A DNA stretch of 26,661 bases from CAZCPB01 sp964540295 (GTDB lineage: Bacteria; Planctomycetota; Phycisphaerae; Phycisphaerales; UBA1924). Of the stretch, positions 14,096-22,272 are shown piece after piece. The first letter of the stretch is position 1. Each line of letters starts with the position of its first letter. A program made the position numbers and the translations under genes. The notes beneath the pieces were generated by a model. That model did not search any database and was not told the DNA's origin. It saw only the letters and a list, made by a program, of their open reading frames with translations. The stretch is taken from NCBI GenBank assembly GCA_964540295.1, contig CAZIMT010000027.1, positions 1 through 26,661 on the forward strand, read 5' to 3'.

Positions 14096-15961
14096 GTGCT
14101 CGAGCCGGTCCAAGCTATCGTCGCCGCTCCATTCATCTCACCGCAAGTCGGCCCGCACACGCTCACGGCGTTGCTGGCCGATAGCGTGATGCTGGTCAGT
14201 TGGTGGAAGCCGCTCATCATCCTGATGCCGTTCGTGGCCTGGGGCTGGATCGTGTCGGAGATCCTCGACAAGCACGCGGCTCGGTTCTTCCTGCCGCGTG
14301 AGGGCTGGGGGTTGGCGCACCTGGTGTGCGGGCTCTTCGCCGCGGCGCTGGGGTTCTTCATGCCCGTGCCCGGCATCCTCGGCTTCGTGTTCGGGCTGCT
14401 CGCCGTGATCGTGATCCTGGGTGCCGACATCGGCGCCTTTGTGATTTCAGCCAACAAGGACGAGCGCGTCCCCGAAGAAAAGCGTTTAAAGCTGGACTTC
14501 TCCAAGCTCGCCGCCGGACGCGAGGCCAAGTCCGCCGCCAAGAAGGCGGGCAAGGTCGAGCTCGCGATCCGTCAGCCCGACAAGGCCCTATTCTCGGCAC
14601 CGTTGGCGGAGACCCCGGAGTTCGAGGTTCGCGTCGCGGCCGAACAGCTCTTTATCCGCGCTCGCGACGCCCGTGCGTCGCAGGTTGAGCTGCTCCCCAC
14701 CGGCAACAAGGACGGCGGGTACGGGGCCGTCATGCTCATCGACGGCGTCAAGCAGGCGGGCGAGCAGATGCCGGCCGCGAACGCGATCAAGGTGATCGAT
14801 TTCTGGAAGACCGCCGCCAAGCTCGACGTGAACGACCGTCGCAAGCGGCTTATGGACGACGCCACCGTCGAACGCAACGAGAAGAAGACCAAAGTCCGCG
14901 TCACCTCTCAAGGGATTCAGGGCGGCATGCGGCTGACGATGCTCTTTGACTTTGACACGGCCGTCAAGCGCAAGGCCGAGAACCTCGGGCTGCTCGAGCC
15001 GCAGATGGCCGAGCTGGTCGCGCTGACCGCCAAGGACGAGCACGGGGTGGTGCTGCTGGGCGGGACCGCCGACGGCGGGCGGACCACCACGATGTACTCG
15101 ATCGTGCGCATGCACGACGCATACACCACCAACGTCCAGACCGTCGAGACGGAAATCCAGGACACGCTCGAAGGTGTGCGCCAGAACAAGTACGACGCCC
15201 AGTCCGACGGCCCGGAGTACAGCACGCTGGTCCGCTCGATCCTGCGCCGTGACCCCGACGTGGTGGCGATGGCGGAGTTGATCGACCAGAACACCGCGAA
15301 AGAAATCGCCCGGGCCGACCAAGAGCGCACCCGCACGTACATCTCGGTCAAGGCCGACAACTCGATCGCGGCGGTGGAGTACTGGGTCAAGACCGTCGGC
15401 GAGCTCGAGGCGGCGGCCAAGTGCCTTCGCGGCGTGGTGGCGTGCCGGCTGGTCCGCAAGCTGTGCACCAACTGCCGTGTGCCGTACGCACCGACACCCG
15501 ACATCCTCAAGAAACTGGGCCTCCCCGCCGACAAGGTTAAGCAGCTCTTTAAGAAGGGCGGCCAGGTCATCATTAAGAAAGACCCCGAAACCTGCCCGAT
15601 CTGCCAAGGTACCGGGTACGTCGGACAAGAGGGCGTGTGGGAGGTCTTCAAGATCGGGCAGCCCGAGCGTGAACTGATCCAGGCCGGAAACTTCAACGGG
15701 CTGCGAGCCGAGTTCCGCAAGCGGCAACTCCCGACGATCCAGATGTCGGCGTTGCGCAAGGCGGTCGATGGGACGACGAGCGTGGAAGAGATCATGCGTG
15801 TGACCGCGGCCTCGCCTCCCGCCGGGCCCAAGCCCGTCGCGCCCGTCGCAGGTGCGGCGGCGACCCCCGCCGCCGCCCTCAAGCCGCAGGCCAAACCTCC
15901 AGCCAAACCTCCCGTCCAATCTCCAGCCCAGCCTCCAGCCCAGCCTCCGGCCAAGTCGTAA
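14096..15961 (+). CDS. Membrane-anchored, catalytically degenerate GspE/PilB-like protein
   Basis: A 621-residue relative of type II secretion / type IV pilus assembly ATPases. The N-terminus has hydrophobic segments at about 36-56 and 73-117, absent from ordinary soluble GspE. The family fold is still readable: LTAKDEHGVVLLGG before the P-loop, SILRRDPDVVAMAELID at Walker B, and a zinc-binding pair CTNC (457-460) and CPIC (500-503) leading into GTGYVGQEGVWEVF. However, Walker A is GGTADGGRTTT with R329 in place of the invariant Lys. Walker B GEIRD has become AELID, and the His-box motif has become ERTRTYISVKADNS with no His. ATP hydrolysis is therefore unlikely; a structural or scaffold role is inferred. 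The tail (about 575-621) is a Pro/Ala/Lys repeat. The CvpA-like gene follows 108 bp later on the same strand. Confidence 0.85.
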   Translation: MLEPVQAIVAAPFISPQVGPHTLTALLADSVMLVSWWKPLIILMPFVAWGWIVSEILDKHAARFFLPREGWGLAHLVCGLFAAALGFFMPVPGILGFVFGLLAVIVILGADIGAFVISANKDERVPEEKRLKLDFSKLAAGREAKSAAKKAGKVELAIRQPDKALFSAPLAETPEFEVRVAAEQLFIRARDARASQVELLPTGNKDGGYGAVMLIDGVKQAGEQMPAANAIKVIDFWKTAAKLDVNDRRKRLMDDATVERNEKKTKVRVTSQGIQGGMRLTMLFDFDTAVKRKAENLGLLEPQMAELVALTAKDEHGVVLLGGTADGGRTTTMYSIVRMHDAYTTNVQTVETEIQDTLEGVRQNKYDAQSDGPEYSTLVRSILRRDPDVVAMAELIDQNTAKEIARADQERTRTYISVKADNSIAAVEYWVKTVGELEAAAKCLRGVVACRLVRKLCTNCRVPYAPTPDILKKLGLPADKVKQLFKKGGQVIIKKDPETCPICQGTGYVGQEGVWEVFKIGQPERELIQAGNFNGLRAEFRKRQLPTIQMSALRKAVDGTTSVEEIMRVTAASPPAGPKPVAPVAGAAATPAAALKPQAKPPAKPPVQSPAQPPAQPPAKS

Positions 15962-16056
15962 TCGAGCTTCGCTCACGGCTCGCGTCGGTTTCGACCGTGA
16001 TTCATTTCCCGATCTGTTCTTGGTCTTTGCTTCGCAGTGTTCTCGATCTTGTTCCC

Positions 16057-16060
16057 GGAG
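16057..16060 (+). promoter_or_regulatory. Ribosome binding site for the CvpA-like gene
   Basis: GGAG, 9 nt before ATG 16070. It favours this start over GTG 16037. Confidence 0.6.
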
Positions 16061-16069
16061 TTTCGTCGC

Positions 16070-17857
16070 ATGATTCTTAGCCTGATCAGTATCGCGATCG
16101 TCCTGGGCCTCGGGTACATCTGGATGACCCGCGGGTTCTTCTCCGCGTTTCTCAACCTGCTCTGCGTGATCGTCGGTGGCGCGGTCGCGTTCGCGTTGTT
16201 TGAGCCTCTCGGCTACCTCATCCTTGAGAAAGCCCCGAAGACCGGGTTCCTCGCCCCGGTGGGCAGCTCGGCCTGGGCCATCGGGCTGGGCGCGCCCTTC
16301 GCCGTCACGGTCGCCCTGCTCCGCGTCGGCGTCGACAAGGTCTGCGGCAAGAACATCGGCGTCAAAACCCCGGTCAACTACGCGGGCGGAGCGGTCTGCG
16401 GTGCGCTGGCCGGTGTCATCACGGCGGGTATCACCGTCATGAGCATCGGCTTCCTTCGTCTCGACGCCGACTTCATGGGCTACCAGCCCGTGCAGCACGG
16501 CGGCGACAGCTCGCTCATGCGGACCAGCAGCCTCATCCTGCCCGTGGACAAGATCACCGCCAAGCTCTACGGCATGGCCTCCGAGACCGCGCTCTCGACC
16601 GACACGCCCATGACCAAGTACTACCCGGCATTTGCCGAGGTCCCGCCCACACTGCGCATGAACCAGGGAGGCGGCTCCGGCAAAAACTCGATCCTGCCCG
16701 CCGACTTCAAGGTGAACGGGTGGTACACCGTCGGCACCGACAAGACGCCGCTGACCGCGCTGCTCTCGGACTCGTGGACCTCCAAGACCCAGCCCGTGAC
16801 CGACCTCAACGGCTCGTCGTTCCCGACCACGTCCAAGCTCTACGGCTACGTCATCGAGTTCACCTCGGGTGCCAAGGAAAAGAACGGGCAGGTTGTTCTT
16901 CGCGCGGCCCAGGTCCGCCTCGTCAGCGAGTCCGCCGACGAGTCCGAGCACATCACCGCCCACCCCATCGCCGTGGTCACCCGCGCGCAGGTCGCCAAGA
17001 TCAACTACGCCCGCTTCCGTTACGACACCCGCGACCTCGATATCGCCTCGGTCAACGGCGACTCGGCCCCGAAGATGGCCTTGGAGTTCGTGGTCCCCAA
17101 CGGCTTCCGCCCGTTCGCCCTCTACGTCAAGAACGTGCGTTACGAGATTGCCGCCGGGACCAAGCCGCCTGTTGAATACCTCGAGACCGCGGCTCGCGAT
17201 GCGGGCATCAAGGACGGAACGCTCCTCCGCACAACCGTCGACCCCGAGGACCGCGGCGGCGGCCTGGGTTCTGGGTCAACGGTCGCGACCGGTCGCGATC
17301 AGGAAGATAACAGCGTTCAGCTGCAGAACCGGATCCCTAACGGCCGAGTCATCCAAGACGGCTCGCAGCGCGGGCTTGGGGTCAGCATCCCCTATGTGAC
17401 CGAAGGCAAAGCGACGTACGCGCCGAGCGAGCTGGACGCACGCTCGATCCCCAAAGAGCTCAAGATCGACCGCTTCGAGGGCACCAAGGACACGGTGATC
17501 GTTCAGATCGACGTCAGCATCAACGGCAAGAGCAGCATCCTCGGAAAGGCCGCCGAGGCCGCGGAATTCACGGCAGCGCCGTACCTTGTCGCCGACGACG
17601 GTCAGCGGTTCGAAGCCGTCGGGTACTGGTACGAGGACCGTGAAAAGATCAAGGTCCGCTACACCGTGGGCGAGCCGATCCGCGCGATGCAGGAACTGGT
17701 CAACGACGGTGTGGCCCTTTCAAAGAGCCTAGGCGACCAGAAGCTAACCCTGATCTTCCGCCCGCCGCTGGACACCACCATCGTCAGCTTTTCGATCGGC
17801 ACCCACGAGATCAACAAGTTCGCCAAGCCCATCAAGCTGGACCGGATTCAGAAGTGA
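16070..17857 (+). CDS. CvpA-like multipass membrane protein with a large soluble domain
   Basis: A 595-residue protein. The first ~145 residues hold about four membrane segments with the feel of CvpA (colicin V production) proteins: GYIWMTRGFFSAFLNLLCVIVGG, a second segment with a charged/Gly boundary, then GLGAPFAVTVALLRVGVDK and YAGGAVCGALAGVITAGITVMSIGFL. The remaining ~450 residues are soluble and beta-rich, with no domain I recognise. The N-terminal region of this part (about 150-270) contains a Gly/Ser-rich loop. The CvpA assignment rests on the pattern of the membrane part only. It lies 108 bp after the GspE-like gene on the same strand and may be co-expressed with it. It converges on the OPT transporter, and I saw no terminator in the 175 bp between them. 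Confidence 0.65.
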   Translation: MILSLISIAIVLGLGYIWMTRGFFSAFLNLLCVIVGGAVAFALFEPLGYLILEKAPKTGFLAPVGSSAWAIGLGAPFAVTVALLRVGVDKVCGKNIGVKTPVNYAGGAVCGALAGVITAGITVMSIGFLRLDADFMGYQPVQHGGDSSLMRTSSLILPVDKITAKLYGMASETALSTDTPMTKYYPAFAEVPPTLRMNQGGGSGKNSILPADFKVNGWYTVGTDKTPLTALLSDSWTSKTQPVTDLNGSSFPTTSKLYGYVIEFTSGAKEKNGQVVLRAAQVRLVSESADESEHITAHPIAVVTRAQVAKINYARFRYDTRDLDIASVNGDSAPKMALEFVVPNGFRPFALYVKNVRYEIAAGTKPPVEYLETAARDAGIKDGTLLRTTVDPEDRGGGLGSGSTVATGRDQEDNSVQLQNRIPNGRVIQDGSQRGLGVSIPYVTEGKATYAPSELDARSIPKELKIDRFEGTKDTVIVQIDVSINGKSSILGKAAEAAEFTAAPYLVADDGQRFEAVGYWYEDREKIKVRYTVGEPIRAMQELVNDGVALSKSLGDQKLTLIFRPPLDTTIVSFSIGTHEINKFAKPIKLDRIQK

Positions 17858-18032
17858 CCCGGGTTGATACCTGTTGGTAGATCAGCGCTTCATGCCGACT
17901 CGGCGCCACTGGTTGCGCTGTCGGGGCCGCGGCAATGAACCGCACGCGCGGACGCCGCAACGCAAAGGATAATCTCACGCACGCGAGCAGGGGCTCTTTG
18001 CGGTAGTCGCCACGCTCAAGCGAGTATCTGCC

Positions 18033-20006
18033 TTAGTCAAGCACGAACACTCGCACCAGTTTCTCACCGATGCCGATCAAGGCCGCGCCCGCGATCAGCC
18101 CCGCGCAGATCGGCTCTTGAGTCTGCACCCACAGCATGTTCCCGGTGGTGCCCGGCGCTTTGTACTTGCGGCCCATGACCAAGAAGAGCATCGCGCCCAC
18201 CCACATCATGATTGTCGAATCGGGCGGCAGCACGACGCCCAGCCCGATCGCCAAGGCCGACACCGGGAACTTGCCCTTGGAAACCAGCCGGCCGATCTCC
18301 AGCCCCAGCCCCGCCACCGCCGCGATGACCAGCGCGATCAAGGCCGAGTGCGACAGCGCGTCGGCACCCTTGGCGATCAGGTCCGACACGCCCTTCCACT
18401 GCATCGCGCCGGGCAGCGGGAACTTGTCCGTGACCATCTGCTCCTGGATCGTCTTGCCGGTCGTGTCGCCGTTGCCGCTCAGGAATAGCAGGAAAAACAG
18501 CGGCGTGGACGCGAGCGCCCCCGACACGATCCCGATCGCGTGCCCGATCGCTTGCTGACGAGGCTTTGCGCCCAGCATGTAACCGGGCTTGATGTCCATG
18601 AGCAGGTTGGACGCGTTGCTGGCGACCTCGGCCGTCATGCCCGCGGTCATCAGATTCGTCGCGGGGTTGGTGCGGTCGAGTGCGCCGAAGGTGAACTGCG
18701 TGATCTTGGAGAGCGAGCCCGTCGGGGTGGTGCTGGTGAGAGCCGTGGCGTTCGCGGCGATCAGGGTCAGGACGATGATGAGCGGGATCGCCAGCAGCCC
18801 GTGCCACCAGAGCACCCCAAACCACTCGTGCCCCATCCACACCGCGATCACGGTGGTGATCGGGATGCCTACGAACGAGACCCAGAGCGGGAGCTCGATG
18901 TCCTTGAGGAGGTCGGGCCCGGAGTTTTTCTTCTTGCCGAACAGGCCGGTGAACGCGCTGATGATGACCTTGGGCTTGGCGAACAGGCTGACCATCGACG
19001 CGACGACCATGATCGCGATGCCCCACCAGAGCGACCAAGTGTTGCGGATGTGCCCGAAGCCGAACTCCGCGACGCCGCTCGCAAGGATCCGCGCCGGCTT
19101 GATCTCGCCGATGCTGATCATCCACGGCGCGACCACCGCGTAGTTCAGCAGCGCGCCCAGCAACAGGCTGTTGGTGACCTTGGGCCCCATCAGCCCGCCC
19201 GCGCCGATCATCGACAGATCGAGCGAAACGCGCAGCCCGAGCTGGCGTATGTCGGTGCCAGCGATGCTGGGGATCCAAAGGTTAAAACGTGCGGCCAGGT
19301 CGTAGTAGTACTGATCGAGCTTCTCCTGCAGATGCCAGGCGCTCTTCATCCCCAAGAGCTTCTTCTGGATCAGCTCCATGTACGCCTCGCCGGTGAGAAG
19401 CTGGATGAGCCCCGCGATGCCGGCGGCCGCAGCGAGGATCTTGGCCTTGTAGATCCCGACCGCGGCGGCGCTGGTGTACAGCGTGTCAAGCACGACGCCG
19501 CACGCCCGGCCCTCGGGGAAGGGCTGCTGCTCGTCGTTGATGAACCGCCGCTTCATCGGGAAAGCGACGAGCACGCCCATCACCGAGAGCACGATGTTCC
19601 AGAGCATGATCTGGTGCCACGGGATGGTGGCGTTGATCGCCATCATGTACGCCGCCAAGCTGGCGGTGAGCGGCGCGGTCATGTAGCCAGCGCTCGTGGC
19701 GATCGACTGCATCGCGTTGTTTTCGAGGATCGTGAAGTCCTTGCCCAGCCCGATCCGCGAGAGACCTTTGAACATCGCGAACGCGAGGATGACCGAGGTG
19801 AGCCCGACGCCCAGCGTCCAGCCAGTCTTCGCACCGACGTAAAGATTGGTCGCCGAGAGCACGCCGCCGAGCATGAAGCCCGTGATGGCGGCGCGGATGG
19901 TCAACTGCGGCATGTTGCCGCGGTAGATGTTGGTGAACCACCAGCGGTCCTTCTCCTCGCGAGACCAGGTACGGATCTGCTCGTCGGTCAGGTGCTGGAG
20001 TGCCAT
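18033..20006 (-). CDS. OPT-family oligopeptide transporter
   Basis: An inner-membrane proton-coupled transporter of small peptides or metal-peptide complexes. The 657 residues carry about 14-16 hydrophobic segments. Family features include LTIRAAITGFMLGGVLSATNLYVGAKTGW near the N-terminus, NNAMQSIATSAGYM, FPEGRACGVVL, the GLMGPKVTNSLLLGAL segment, and TAEVASNASNLLMDIKPGYMLGAKPRQQ with GLGLEIGRLVSKGKFPVSALAIGLGVVLPP towards the end. This matches the bacterial OPT branch. The ATG at 20006 (MALQHLTDEQ) was preferred to GTG 20051, which adds 15 residues of no family character. It lies 87 bp downstream of the lipoprotein gene and after a metallopeptidase, suggesting peptide uptake coupled to hydrolysis. 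Confidence 0.93.
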   Translation of the reverse strand: MALQHLTDEQIRTWSREEKDRWWFTNIYRGNMPQLTIRAAITGFMLGGVLSATNLYVGAKTGWTLGVGLTSVILAFAMFKGLSRIGLGKDFTILENNAMQSIATSAGYMTAPLTASLAAYMMAINATIPWHQIMLWNIVLSVMGVLVAFPMKRRFINDEQQPFPEGRACGVVLDTLYTSAAAVGIYKAKILAAAAGIAGLIQLLTGEAYMELIQKKLLGMKSAWHLQEKLDQYYYDLAARFNLWIPSIAGTDIRQLGLRVSLDLSMIGAGGLMGPKVTNSLLLGALLNYAVVAPWMISIGEIKPARILASGVAEFGFGHIRNTWSLWWGIAIMVVASMVSLFAKPKVIISAFTGLFGKKKNSGPDLLKDIELPLWVSFVGIPITTVIAVWMGHEWFGVLWWHGLLAIPLIIVLTLIAANATALTSTTPTGSLSKITQFTFGALDRTNPATNLMTAGMTAEVASNASNLLMDIKPGYMLGAKPRQQAIGHAIGIVSGALASTPLFFLLFLSGNGDTTGKTIQEQMVTDKFPLPGAMQWKGVSDLIAKGADALSHSALIALVIAAVAGLGLEIGRLVSKGKFPVSALAIGLGVVLPPDSTIMMWVGAMLFLVMGRKYKAPGTTGNMLWVQTQEPICAGLIAGAALIGIGEKLVRVFVLD

Positions 20007-20093
20007 GCGTCGGCTTTCGATGGGTTGAAAGATCGGAGTTCGAACGATCACAAAGCACTGAGTCAGTTCGGGGCGAGAGTTCTCGGGGTGAGG

Positions 20094-20750
20094 CTACTTG
20101 GGCGCCGAGGTCGGGGATGGTGCGTCGGGCGTGCCCGGTCTCGCGGGTGTTACCGGTGTTACCGGTGTAACCGGTGTTGCCGGTGTTGCCGGTGTCGCGG
20201 GCGTCGCGAGTGTCGCAGCGAGCGTGATCTCGCCCGAATCCTCGAAGCTCACCGTCGGCCTGCGGATCTCGTTATCAAACAGAATCTCCTCGATCTCGCC
20301 CGGCGTGAGGTACGTCAGCGTGCCCGCCAGTCGGTATCGGATCGAACCGGGCGAGCCGCCCGCGCCAAGGTTCAGCTTCAGTCGAGCAGCATCGCCAGCG
20401 CTCACCACCGCAGGCAGCGTCACTCGTTGCACCGCGAACCGGCGGATCGTGGCCTCGGGCGATCGAAAGCCTTCAAAGACTCGCTGCCCGTCAAGATCTA
20501 GCGTGTACCGCACCTCGCGCAGCGGCAGCTCCACCGCGTTGGGGTTCTCCGCGTCGAGCGTGAAGCTCAGCACCGTGCCCTGAGCGGTCCGCTCAGTTAC
20601 ACGAGCCTCGGCGACCTTGAGTGTGGGCGCAAGATAGGACGAACACCCGCCCAGCACAAACGTTGCGAGCGCGGGCAGCGCCAAGGCCGCGAGCATCGTC
20701 ACCAACTTTGAACGACCAGCCTTTGCATGAACGGTCCGTGCGTGGATCAT
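20094..20750 (-). CDS. LEA14-like (WHy-domain) lipoprotein with a Thr-Pro repeat tail
   Basis: A 218-residue putative lipoprotein. The signal peptide has a basic n-region, a hydrophobic LAALALPALATFVL core and a lipobox LGGC, with the lipidated Cys at 36. The body (about 40-175) shows LSFTLDAENPNAVELPLREVRYTLDLDGQRVFEG, the classic start of LEA14/WHy-type domains found in small bacterial stress lipoproteins. The last ~40 residues are a low-complexity TPA/TPV repeat encoded by a 9-bp minisatellite (20144-20215) and may act as a spacer. An internal ATG at 20696 would give a shorter signal peptide. It sits between the metallopeptidase (102 bp upstream) and the OPT gene (87 bp downstream) on the same strand. 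Its molecular role is unknown. Confidence 0.8.
   Translation of the reverse strand: MIHARTVHAKAGRSKLVTMLAALALPALATFVLGGCSSYLAPTLKVAEARVTERTAQGTVLSFTLDAENPNAVELPLREVRYTLDLDGQRVFEGFRSPEATIRRFAVQRVTLPAVVSAGDAARLKLNLGAGGSPGSIRYRLAGTLTYLTPGEIEEILFDNEIRRPTVSFEDSGEITLAATLATPATPATPATPVTPVTPVTPARPGTPDAPSPTSAPK
20144..20215. repeat. 9-bp minisatellite, 8 units, inside the lipoprotein gene
   Basis: Eight consecutive 9-mers of the form C[CG]GGTGTTA, with CCGGTGTTG and CCGGTGTCG variants and two diverged units at the right end. On the coding strand each unit encodes a Thr/Ala-Pro-Ala/Val triplet. The unit length is a multiple of three, so copy-number change would keep the frame. Confidence 0.9.
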
Positions 20751-20852
20751 GGCCGGAGTGTACAGCGTTTATCACGTCAGGGGACGCCGGACCTGAAGCT
20801 CCGCGAAGGTCCGAGCGCTCGAGGCGATGCCGCACACCGAACTCGACCCATT

Positions 20853-22121
20853 TCACCGCGCGACCACCAGATGCCCCAGATCCTTCCAAAGTTTGTCCAA
20901 CTTGGGCTGAATCGCCGCTGGCTGACCGAACCCGACCTCCGGCATCTCCAGTCCGCACGCCACCAACAAGTCCACCATGCCATGAAAATCGGCGATTGAG
21001 ACGAACTCTCGTCCGATCTTCGCCCGCGAGGTATTGGTCCCCGCCTGCACGGCCGTCAGGTCAGCCATGTTGTGATAATTCCCCAGAGCCAAACACACGC
21101 ACGTCGCCTCGTACCCGGCCGCACAGTACACCGAGGCCTCGCACGCCCCGCCCGCCATCAGCTTCCGCTGCCACTTCCACGCCGGTGCTTCAGAGGCTTT
21201 CTGCGACGCCGTCACGCTCGCCGGTCCGCCAGCGATCTGCTCGGCTCGCCGCGCCACGGCTTCGGTCAGGCTCGGGGTAAAAACGGTCAGCCGATCACCC
21301 ACGCGCACAATCGGCCCGCCGCCGATCGGCGAATCTGCCGGGAAGGACCGGCTGTTCTCGAGCGCGATCACTCGCGCATTCATCGGCATCGTTCGCTCGT
21401 GCGAGGCGGGGCGACAGGCCGCGATCGCGCCGATGAACCCGACCTCCTCGGCTCGCGTGAATAGCAATCGCACGTCGCGCGAGGCCGCCTCGGGCAGGTG
21501 CATGAGCACGTCGAGCGCCGCCAGCGCCGCCGCAACCGCCGCCAAGTCGTCGCACGCCTGCGTGTGGATCAGCCCGTCCAAGATCTCGGCTGGCGGCAAG
21601 GCCCACACCGCGACGTCGCCGGGCCGGATCGAATCTCCGATCGAAACATCCACGCTGTTCTCGGGTTCGTCAAGCTCGGCCAGGTAGTGCTGGAGCGGCT
21701 GTTTCGGCGCGGTGCTGCCCTCGTCGGCGGGGTTAGCCTTGCCCGTGAGCCGGGCCGCGTGGGGCTGGTCGTGGTGGTCGTAGACGGTGATCGCGGCGTC
21801 CTTGAAATATTCGTCCATCACGCCGCCGCGGAAAGTCAGGTCGAGAACGCTCGGCGCGACGATCCGCTCGACCACGAACGCGGGGTGATCCAGATGAGCC
21901 GTGAAATAAACAGGTCGCTGCTCAGACATTGCCCGCCCGCCAAGGCGCAAGTCCAGGTTCCCCGCCGCGTCTGCCCGCAGCTCGACCATTGGGCGTTCCG
22001 CAGCCCAGTTCTTGATCCAATCGATCACGCGGAACTCGCGCCCCGCGGCCGTGGGGATCTGCGTGACGTGCAGCAGCCAGGATTCGTGAAGCACACGCGC
22101 CGATTGAGAGATGGGAATCAC
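20853..22121 (-). CDS. M42/M28-like co-catalytic metallopeptidase (probable aminopeptidase)
   Basis: A 422-residue MH-clan peptidase. Putative metal ligands and catalytic residues in family order: H76 and D78 (FTAHLDHP), D191/D192 (QACDDLAAV), E225-E226 (TRAEEVGFIG), E255 (ALENS, where many relatives have Asp) and H350 (GNYHNM). The split apical-domain insertion between the first His-Asp and ACDD fits M42. No signal peptide is seen, so it is probably cytosolic and finishes digestion of imported peptides. I chose GTG 22121 (VIPISQSARV): longer frames reaching 22313 would add Arg-rich residues with no family character and run into the region divergent to gmd. The lipoprotein and OPT transporter genes follow on the same strand. 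Confidence 0.8.
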   Translation of the reverse strand: MIPISQSARVLHESWLLHVTQIPTAAGREFRVIDWIKNWAAERPMVELRADAAGNLDLRLGGRAMSEQRPVYFTAHLDHPAFVVERIVAPSVLDLTFRGGVMDEYFKDAAITVYDHHDQPHAARLTGKANPADEGSTAPKQPLQHYLAELDEPENSVDVSIGDSIRPGDVAVWALPPAEILDGLIHTQACDDLAAVAAALAALDVLMHLPEAASRDVRLLFTRAEEVGFIGAIAACRPASHERTMPMNARVIALENSRSFPADSPIGGGPIVRVGDRLTVFTPSLTEAVARRAEQIAGGPASVTASQKASEAPAWKWQRKLMAGGACEASVYCAAGYEATCVCLALGNYHNMADLTAVQAGTNTSRAKIGREFVSIADFHGMVDLLVACGLEMPEVGFGQPAAIQPKLDKLWKDLGHLVVAR

Positions 22122-22272
22122 GCCTGATGATAGTCGGAAGAGGTCAAAGAGCCCCACGCGACGGCGCGCGAGTCTGTAACCCGAGCGGCTCTGAAGCACG
22201 ATCAAGGCCTGTCTCACGTTCAAACGATGTCGCTCGCTCCGCGTGAGCCACGACCTCGCTAAACTGCCTCCC

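Noticed and set aside
14588..16963. A 791-codon open frame on the minus strand
   Set aside because: It lies antisense to the GspE-like and CvpA-like genes, which show clear family motifs. Its translation is Arg/Gly/Asp/His-rich low complexity, as expected for a shadow frame in GC-rich DNA.
18540..20501. A 653-codon plus-strand open frame
   Set aside because: It is the shadow of the OPT transporter and lipoprotein genes, with Arg/Asp/His-rich composition and no domains.
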